Virus record (IMG/VR): IMGVR_UViG_3300022752_000418
Location: 1 to 22,605 of that record
Origin: a virus
Reading direction: 5' to 3' (one strand)
Length of the DNA stretch: 22,605 bases
Part shown: positions 1-6,400 of the stretch, one piece after another
How the letters are laid out: each line of letters starts with the position of its first letter
How positions within the stretch are numbered: the stretch's first letter is position 1
Made by a program: the position numbers and the translations under genes
The notes under the pieces: model-generated
Seen by the model: only the letters and a program-made list of their open reading frames with translations
Database searches by the model: none
Told to the model about the DNA's origin: nothing

Positions 1-312
1 GTGGACCAGACCACAGGCAACGTCGTCCAGACCCCCGAGGTCGTCGAGTATCTCGCTGCCCTCACCCTCCAGGCGCCCAACTGGCACCCCGAGGCCGGAA
101 CTGATTCCACGACCTACGCCTGCAAGGGCCGCCTGCTCAGCCCCGTCACCCTGGACCCGCGGATCACCAACGGTTCCCAGGCCGAGGCCACCATCAACGG
201 CTACCGAGGCCGCTTCGAGCTGGTTTTCAACCTCTCGATGGACGCCTATCACCGCCGCGACCTCCGCCAGGAGATCGAAGGCACCTTCCGCGTCGTTGGA
301 GGGCCCGCCTGA
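1..312 (+). CDS. Probable head-tail joining protein, 5' end uncertain
   Basis: A 103-codon frame opens with GTG at the very first base, so it may be a complete gene or the 3' part of a longer one. I do not recognise the family from sequence. It is rich in beta-strand-like stretches, with no signal peptide or membrane segment. Its stop overlaps the start of the next gene by one base (TGATG), which suggests translational coupling. Position immediately before an HK97 gp10-like gene and two genes before the major tail protein fits a head-closure or connector (stopper) protein, which joins the portal vertex to the tail. That role is inferred only from gene order. Confidence 0.6.
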   Translation: MDQTTGNVVQTPEVVEYLAALTLQAPNWHPEAGTDSTTYACKGRLLSPVTLDPRITNGSQAEATINGYRGRFELVFNLSMDAYHRRDLRQEIEGTFRVVGGPA

Positions 313-686
313 TGGCCCAACGCAAAGGCGACCTCAACAAAGCACTGGATCAAGCCGTAGCCCAAGCCACCAAACAACTTGGTACTTGGCTCGACGCCCG
401 CTTCACAGAGGAAATCTCCGCTGTCAAGTGGAAGTATCCAACGCCCCCGCAGGTCCGCGACATCGTCGACACCGGCCGCCTCCGTGCCAGTCAGACGCGC
501 GTCGTCAACAGCGACGGCAGCGTCACCTTCACCTGGCCCACCGAGTACGCCGCTCAGGTCCACGAGGGCGGAGTTTCCGACACCGGACTCCGCTTCCCTG
601 GCCGCCCCTGGACGAAAGCCCCCCTCGAGGAGGCCCCCGCCAAGTTCGGCGAGTTCCTGCGCTCCGCACTGGAGGCGCAGAAATGA
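312..686 (+). CDS. HK97 gp10-like neck/tail-completion protein
   Basis: The product has 124 residues. It starts with a basic amphipathic helix (residues 1-35), followed by a segment typical of the HK97 gp10/minor capsid-tail joining family: a DTGRLRAS block near residue 53, a short strand with TFTWPTEYAAQVHEGG (residues 72-87), then GRPWTKAPLEE and a C-terminal helix. Proteins of this family sit at the head-tail junction. The length is normal for the family. The start ATG overlaps the previous stop by one base, and the stop TGA overlaps the next ATG (ATGA), so the three genes look translationally coupled. The assignment rests on motif resemblance and position. Confidence 0.72.
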   Translation: MAQRKGDLNKALDQAVAQATKQLGTWLDARFTEEISAVKWKYPTPPQVRDIVDTGRLRASQTRVVNSDGSVTFTWPTEYAAQVHEGGVSDTGLRFPGRPWTKAPLEEAPAKFGEFLRSALEAQK

Positions 687-1156
687 CCATCTCAACGGCC
701 TGCCCCCCGGTCACCGCCCTGCGGACCACGCTTGAGCGCCACATCCTCGACCTGTTTGAGGCTGACGGCTCCACCCTCAAGCCCTACACCCAGTGGCCAG
801 GCTATTACACACTACCTAATAAAACGCGCATTCCTGCTGTCTTTGTCGTCGGCAAAGACATGGTTCCATCCAACTGGAACATCACAGGCATTGAATGCAC
901 GATTGACGACGTTCCTGAAATCCCGGATTCCCCCTCAGTGGGATACGTGATTTCCATGGAGACATGGCCTGTTCGTTTCACGAACTACGGCACCAAGGAA
1001 GGCACCACCATGCCGATCTCGATGCTTGACATCCGTCGCCGCATCGCCCGGGCCTTCCCCCGAGACCGTGCGGTCTACATGCGCCGCACCGAAGTGACGT
1101 TCGAGTCGCTCACGGTGTCCATCCTCGGACCCACCATCAACCCCCTGATCCCCTGA
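683..1156 (+). CDS. Probable tail terminator / tail-completion protein
   Basis: A 157-residue protein. The frame is open upstream to 296, but the ATG at 683 is chosen because it overlaps the previous stop as ATGA and because upstream codons lie inside the gp10-like gene and encode an Arg/Pro/Ser-rich shadow peptide. The N-terminus has an amphipathic helix (about residues 9-25, LRTTLERHILDLFE), followed by alternating beta strands and a second helix near residues 113-125 (MLDIRRRIARAF). This alpha/beta make-up, the length and the position just before the major tail protein match tail terminators (lambda gpU-like), which cap the growing tube and join it to the head. Family assignment is by context and size; no diagnostic motif is visible. 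Confidence 0.6.
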   Translation: MTISTACPPVTALRTTLERHILDLFEADGSTLKPYTQWPGYYTLPNKTRIPAVFVVGKDMVPSNWNITGIECTIDDVPEIPDSPSVGYVISMETWPVRFTNYGTKEGTTMPISMLDIRRRIARAFPRDRAVYMRRTEVTFESLTVSILGPTINPLIP

Positions 1157-1161
1157 AGGAG
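1156..1161 (+). promoter_or_regulatory. Strong Shine-Dalgarno for the major tail protein
   Basis: AAGGAG lies 8 bases before the ATG at 1170 and overlaps the stop codon of the previous gene. Most other starts in the window have weak or no Shine-Dalgarno and rely on stop/start overlap. A strong independent site here fits the high copy number needed for the tube subunit. Confidence 0.75.
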
Positions 1162-1169
1162 TCATCACC

Positions 1170-2174
1170 ATGGCCGACTACGCCATCGGGCTCTCATTCC
1201 ACAAGGCCCATCGGACGATCGTCCGAGCCGTGGACCTGACCCCTCCCTGCCGCTATTTCGCCACCCGCGACAACGCCGGCGCCATCACCCTGCCCACCCT
1301 CGACCCTGGTAGCAGCTACATCGAGCTGCAGGGCATCACCCAGACCAGTTTCCGTATCAACGACCAGAACCAGGACTTCCGTCTGCTCGGCGACGACGGC
1401 TGGATGGACTCGGTGATCACCGGCTCCTCGGTGCAGGCCTCGGTGACCGCCTACTTCCTGAAGGACGCTGAGATCCCCGCAGGTCAGAACTGCCCCGTCT
1501 TCCAGGGCAACTACGACCAGGGCTTCAACCTCATCCAGCGCGCCCGCTACAACAAGGACTACGAGATCTACATTGAGTTTCTCAAAGAGCTCGGTCGTAG
1601 CAACGGTTCCACCGGTAATTACATCTACGACTTCACCGGTTTCAACGCAGTCATTCAGAACTACCAAGAGCAGATCAACGCTCAAGGCCTGACTGAGATC
1701 ACCTTTGATCTCATGTCCCGCGCTCGTCCGGTCTTCGGCCGCTACGACGCCGGCTCCTCAGCCATCTCCTTCGGTGGTGTCCAGGCCAGCCTCCTCTTCC
1801 TGACCGCTGGCACTCGCCAGGCCGCCTCGGTGCCGACCGACAACGCCAGCGGTGTGGTTGTTGGCGACAACCTCACCGTCACCTACACCAGCAACGGCAC
1901 GGCGGCACTCACCCAGCTCTCCCTGGGCCAGACGGATGGCTCGGGCTTCAGCCTGGAGGTCGCCTCGACCGGCGTCAAGGTACCCGCTGCGGTAAGCCTG
2001 GCCACCAACGTGGTGACCATCGACCCGTCCGCGAACCTCAGCGCTGCCACCATCTACCGGCTCCGCGTCGCGGACGGCGCCATTGTCCAGGCGGTCGACG
2101 CCAACGGCACTGCATCGGCCTCGGGGATCAAGCGCCCCATCCAGGGCTTCACCCGCACCTTCCGCACCGCCTAA
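1170..2174 (+). CDS. Major tail (tube) protein with C-terminal Ig-like domain
   Basis: A 334-residue protein, the likely subunit of the tail tube through which DNA passes. Residues 1 to about 215 are strand-rich and contain a tube-type element, with QEQINAQGLTEITFDLMSRAR (about residues 166-186) just before a Gly/Ser-rich linker. From about residue 225 there is a separate domain resembling bacterial Ig-like folds (the Big_5/SbsA type): VVVGDNLTVTYTSN, a variable middle, then ATIYRLRVADGAIV. Such decorations on major tail proteins project from the tube surface and may bind host glycans. It has the strongest ribosome site in the window and is followed by a Rho-independent terminator. Tube identity is supported by size, order and expression signals; the Ig domain is motif-based. 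Confidence 0.82.
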   Translation: MADYAIGLSFHKAHRTIVRAVDLTPPCRYFATRDNAGAITLPTLDPGSSYIELQGITQTSFRINDQNQDFRLLGDDGWMDSVITGSSVQASVTAYFLKDAEIPAGQNCPVFQGNYDQGFNLIQRARYNKDYEIYIEFLKELGRSNGSTGNYIYDFTGFNAVIQNYQEQINAQGLTEITFDLMSRARPVFGRYDAGSSAISFGGVQASLLFLTAGTRQAASVPTDNASGVVVGDNLTVTYTSNGTAALTQLSLGQTDGSGFSLEVASTGVKVPAAVSLATNVVTIDPSANLSAATIYRLRVADGAIVQAVDANGTASASGIKRPIQGFTRTFRTA

Positions 2175-2197
2175 TCTTCCCCGAGCACGGCAGACCT

Positions 2198-2221
2198 GGC
2201 CCCTTCACCGGGGCCTTTTTT
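2198..2221 (+). terminator. Rho-independent terminator after the major tail protein
   Basis: GGCCCC (2198-2203) pairs perfectly with GGGGCC (2210-2215) around a 6-base loop, followed directly by six T residues (2216-2221). The next gene starts only 9 bases later and no promoter can fit between, so the terminator is probably leaky. It would lower the expression of chaperone and tape measure relative to the abundant tube protein. Confidence 0.85.
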
Positions 2222-2230
2222 ATTGCAGCC

Positions 2231-2491
2231 ATGAACCACGACTTACTTATTGATCCCATCAACACTGTCTTTGCGGTCAACTGCCGAGAAGAAGGCTCCA
2301 CGCTCCACTGCGGAGCCCTCTACCTCGAACCCCTGATCCAGAGTCAGTCTATACGCCTGGCGTATGGCGAGGCTAGTATTCAGGTCGAACTCCCATTTGA
2401 ACTGCTCCACCAACCAGCGCCCTATGTGGCGTGGGAGGTGAAGCTTCCTGTCGATCATGAGCAAGTACGCAAGCCTGCTTTTCTCACCTGA
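2231..2491 (+). CDS. Small hypothetical protein between tail tube and chaperones
   Basis: An 86-residue frame beginning 9 bases after the terminator. I do not recognise the family. It is mildly acidic, strand-rich and soluble, with two cysteines (residues 18 and 27), and has no membrane segment. It overlaps the next gene by 35 bases, longer than the stop/start overlaps elsewhere, which slightly weakens the call; but without it there would be a 235-base gap in an otherwise gap-free operon. The reverse-strand frame in the same place is a shadow. Confidence 0.55.
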   Translation: MNHDLLIDPINTVFAVNCREEGSTLHCGALYLEPLIQSQSIRLAYGEASIQVELPFELLHQPAPYVAWEVKLPVDHEQVRKPAFLT

Positions 2492-2999
2492 GAAGTACCA
2501 CGAGATCGGACCATTCCGCTTTCCCGTATACCACGATCTGAACCCGGGAGAGATTGAAGCGATTGAAAAAGCAAATAGACAGCAATCAAAAAATGCTTTT
2601 AAGTCTATTAAGCTTGCTCAACGTATCGCAGCTGACAAAGGCATCACCGTCAAAGAAGCGGTAGAGGTATTGAAGAAAGCAGGAGAAGACGAAGTTGAAG
2701 ACATCATGTACTCTTACGGTGAAGAACTGGAAGAGCTGCAAGACAGTAACATAAGCGCTGTTACTCAGCAAGTACTCTTCGTCACTGTATTCATGCAGTA
2801 CCGAGGCGAGGTACAACTTGAAGGTGAATGGAAACCTTGCCCGGACTGGACTGAAGCAGATACCCGTCGGACCCCAGGAAAGTACCTCGAGCAGATCTTC
2901 AACCTGATCATGTGGGAACGAGACGGCTGGCCCCCCGAGGGCGCTGAGGGAAACGACCAGGAGAGCCCGAAGCCGATCCCGACCCGGAAGAGATCCTGA
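2457..2999 (+). CDS. Tail assembly chaperone, unshifted form (gpG-like)
   Basis: A 180-residue, strongly helical and charged protein: helices at about residues 31-60, 65-76 and 78-96, with acidic runs (EDEVED, EELEEL), then a helical C-terminal half ending in a Pro/Lys/Arg tail. It lies between the major tail protein and the tape measure, exactly where siphophages encode the chaperone that coats the tape measure before tube polymerisation. The role is known for lambda gpG; here it is inferred from position and from the frameshift signal at codons 165-166 (2948-2954). The last 14 residues are found only in the unshifted product. No close Shine-Dalgarno precedes the ATG; a GGGAGGTG lies about 16 bases upstream, so coupling to the preceding gene is possible. 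Confidence 0.82.
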   Translation: MSKYASLLFSPEKYHEIGPFRFPVYHDLNPGEIEAIEKANRQQSKNAFKSIKLAQRIAADKGITVKEAVEVLKKAGEDEVEDIMYSYGEELEELQDSNISAVTQQVLFVTVFMQYRGEVQLEGEWKPCPDWTEADTRRTPGKYLEQIFNLIMWERDGWPPEGAEGNDQESPKPIPTRKRS

Positions 3000-3430
3000 G
3001 GCTCTGCGAGCAGTATTTACGCACACCCCCTACTGATTGGGATTCCATATATCTGCGCATCAAGCTATCACCGCTCTCGGGGGAGTTCACTCGGGCTGGT
3101 TTTCTGCGAACTCCTATAAGCACCATACGCTGGGTTCTTAGAGAACTAGATGATTACGAAAAGGCTCAGTCAAACCTGCGTTCTGTCTCAGTAGCTCGAC
3201 TAACAACCACTCTAATAAATATCGCCCACGGATTTTCAGGTAGTAACGCACCACCGCCGCAAGTACAAACAAAGGACTTTTTACCGTTCCCGGACTGGTC
3301 GCCCTCCTCGACCCCCGAGGACGGACCTTCAACTGAAACTAAGACAGTCCTTACACAGTTACTGAAAGAACGCCGTATACCCCCTCATATTTTTTCGGCG
3401 CTGATTACACCAACGCAAACAAGTCCTTAA
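2457..3430 (+). CDS. Tail assembly chaperone, -1 frameshift fusion (gpGT-like)
   Basis: Predicted join of 2457-2954 and 2954-3430 after a -1 slip, giving about 324 residues (166 from the first frame, 158 from the second). The second frame is open from the GGG at 2948 to TAA at 3428-3430 and contains no ATG, GTG or TTG, so it is hard to express except by shifting. Its protein opens with an acidic Pro-rich linker (GEPEADPDPEE), continues with a helical region (EEILRLCEQYL, then PISTIRWVLRELDDYEKA), and has KDFLPFPDW near the C-terminus, similar to T domains of other tail chaperones. In lambda the T domain recruits the tube subunit while G binds the tape measure. The arrangement explains 2948-3430, which otherwise looks gene-free after 2999. 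Confidence 0.88.
2948..2954 (+). promoter_or_regulatory. Programmed -1 ribosomal frameshift heptamer GGGAAAC
   Basis: The heptamer sits as G GGA AAC in the frame of the upstream gene, exactly the X XXY YYZ layout for a tandem -1 slip to GGG AAA. The -1 frame has a TGA directly before it (2945-2947), so the open overlap starts precisely at the slip site. Lambda uses GGGAAAG in the same place. Confidence 0.88.
2962..3005 (+). other. Possible frameshift-stimulating stem-loop
   Basis: AGAGCC (2962-2967) is complementary to GGCTCT (3000-3005). The stem would begin 7 bases after the slippery heptamer, a usual spacer length for stimulatory structures. The 32-base loop is long, but contains two GATC copies that could pair and shorten it. 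Found by eye; no folding energy was computed. Confidence 0.4.
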
Positions 3431-3459
3431 AATAGATCAGCCTCAGGACGCGTCGAGCA

Positions 3460-6400
3460 ATGACTGACTTTAGAATAAAAGTCTCTGCTGAAACTGAGGA
3501 AGCTAGCAGAAAGCTACGTGAAGTCGATAAAGAAGCAGAAAAGGCAAGCCGGAAGCGCCAGATTAGTTTCGACTTTCCAAGTCTTGAACAGACTAAGAGA
3601 TCGCTTCAAGAACTAGGACAAGTAGCAAACATAGCGTTCACTGTATTTAAGAATGTCACTCCTCTTGGACGTAGCATTCAAGACCTTGAAGAAAATGTTG
3701 GCGTTGCAACTAAGTCACTAGAAGGCTTCGGCAAGAGCATTATTAGTGCTAGTAAATACGCGGATCCTGTTCGAGGCATCAAAGACAGCTTCGGCGTCGT
3801 AGGAGACACCATTCAAGGTGTAACTGAGACGACCGCACAACTAGGCTTTGCGATATTCGGTGTCACCCAGTCCTTAGACATTCTTAAAGCCGCATTCGGA
3901 AAAGCCTTTGATGAGACGATTGGACGCGAGATCAGACTAAGAGAACAAATACTACAGACCTCAACCGCTCTAGCGAGCACAAACCGCATTTTTGCAGACG
4001 GCATCGAAATTGATGACCCCGTCAAAAAGCTACAAGCGCTTGAGCAGCCGCTGAACGCGAGCATCGAACGGCTTCGTGAGAAGTCTCTTGAGATCGCCGG
4101 GACCACCTCCGAGGCCGTCATCGATACCTTCGGGATCGTCGCACAGCAAATCGGCAACTTTGGAGGGACTCTGCGTGACGCCGAGAACTTAGCCGCGAAG
4201 TTCGCCGGAGCCCTTGGAACGCTTGGGATGTCGGATCCCTCGTACGCAAGGCAAGAAATCGGTTCCATAGTACGAGGAGACATAGGCCCTGACTCGGTAC
4301 TTGCAAAAACCCTCGGTATTAGCAACGCGGACATTGCTAAAGCTAAGACACAAGCTGGAGGTCTTGTTGAGTTCCTAAACACAAAGCTGGCCACTTTTGA
4401 AGCAGGTCAGAAAAAAGCTGCATTGGGCTTTAGAGGTATTACCTCAAACCTGGAAGAACTGAGTCAAGAAATCAAGCGCAACTTCGGTGCTCCGATACTT
4501 GATCCAATCCTGAAGCGCCTTGAAGCTTTCTATAAGGTCGTAGGAGGAAAAGACACAACCAAACAGTTTTTACAGACCGCGCGCGGTTTCGGATCTTTAG
4601 TAGGCGGAGCCCTGAACACCACCGCTGGCATCGTCGCTGATTCGCCCGCTCTTCAGAATGTCGATGGCAAGCTTCTCGAAGACCTTGCTAAGCGACTTGA
4701 ACAAGTCTTTGCTCGTATCTCCACTTATATTCAAGAGCAATTCGCGCGAGCCGGAACAAACATCCAACAAGTAGTCGACGGGATTGCAGCGACCATAGCT
4801 CAGCTAGCGCCAGCGTTTGCGTCGATAGCAGCGGCACTCGGTCGCCTCAAAATCAACGAGTTACAGCTACAGCTTAGATCATACAAAGATCTAGTACAGA
4901 CTATTGCATTGTTGTCAGGCGCTTACAGCGAATACCTACGCACAGTCGAACAGTTTCTATCTCTACCAATAACCGGCTATATTAACGACTTACGCGTTAC
5001 TTTTAAGCTACTGAGCCAAGCCGGCATTATCGATGTCGTAAACTTGGTGATTGCTATTGGTGGAATCATAACAGCTATTAAACCTATTAAAGCGGCTTTA
5101 GTCCAGTTTGCCTCAACCATATCGGCTGTTATTACAAGTATCACAACGTTCATAGTAACCAACACTAATAAGGTATCAGCCTTCATCACAGCCTTAATTG
5201 CCCGCATCGTAGTAAGCATCTCATCAGGTCTTCAGACCATCGTTAAGTTTGTACAGGGTGTATTAGGACGTATAGAAATAGCGCTGAATGCGTTCTCCAC
5301 AAAGCTAATGCTTATGGGAGGCGTGTTTGAAGCTCTCAGTCGTCCAATATATGCTGTAAGCACCGCTTTAGGCGCACTGAATAACTCTTTAGATAAGCTT
5401 GATGTAAATATGGCAGATTTTGCTAACAAGACTCGTATTGCTATGGGACAGGTAGATGCAGCTGTCCAGAAAACTACAGCAAAAGTTCAAGACTTGGGAA
5501 CCATCCTTGGTGGAAAGCTCGTTCAAGGTGCGCAAGCAGGCGGCAATGCCATCATCGGCATGGTCGGCGGTATTGTTGCGAATATCGCTAAGTTCGTGTT
5601 TTGGCAAATCGCTATAACTGCAGTTGTAGATGCTCTCGGCCGGCTAAGCGAATGGTGGAACAAATACAGTCAGAACCAGCAGTATAAGCAGGCAATAAGC
5701 AGCATCAACAACGGCCTTGCCGATCAGGTGCGCATCGCACGAGAGACGGGACGTGCTTTGGACGCAGTAACCGAAGCACGAAAACGCGACGCTGAGGCGG
5801 CTATACGTCAAACAAATGCGAATAACGTTGAAGTCTATCGTAAGCTTAATGATGAGCTTTATAGACGTTCGCGTAACATCAAAGCACTCGAAGACGCACG
5901 TAGCAGGAACACAAACCAACCGTTGATTGGAAACGAACGAGCGGTTGAGCTAGCACGAGAGCGTGACCCTGAATTTGCAAAGCGTATTGATCGCTTCAAA
6001 GCAGAGATCGCTAAAGGTGAAAAAGCGCTCCGTGATCTTCTCGGCGAAGACATCACAACAAAACCAGAGGATACCCAACTCAAACAGCAAGAAAACCGTC
6101 AACTCATCGAAGACCTCGCACGCTTCGAGCGCGATACCCGTCAAACAATCGAAGACGAAATCTACAATTACAGACGTCAACTGCAGAGTCGTGAACTCGA
6201 TCTTTTCCGTGCCCAAGGTCAACTACAGATTGAACAGGCCGAAGCACGCAACAGAAAACTAATCGAAGGTACTCAAGAAGAAGCCAAAGCAGGTGCTACA
6301 GCACTGGTCCAGTGGATCAGCACAAAGCGCCGAGGTGAACTCGACATCGAAACGAAGAAGCGTGAGGCAGCTGCCGCCCTAGCCGAGGTCGAACGTGCTC

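Noticed and set aside
296-682. Upstream extension of the tail terminator frame to 296
   Set aside because: It would overlap the gp10-like gene completely and encodes an Arg/Pro/Ser-rich peptide; the ATGA junction at 683 is the natural start.
2231-3459. Assembly error or gene decay as an explanation for the frame change after the tail chaperone
   Set aside because: A random indel would not place a phased slippery heptamer exactly at the start of the open -1 frame, in the gene where frameshifting is well established.
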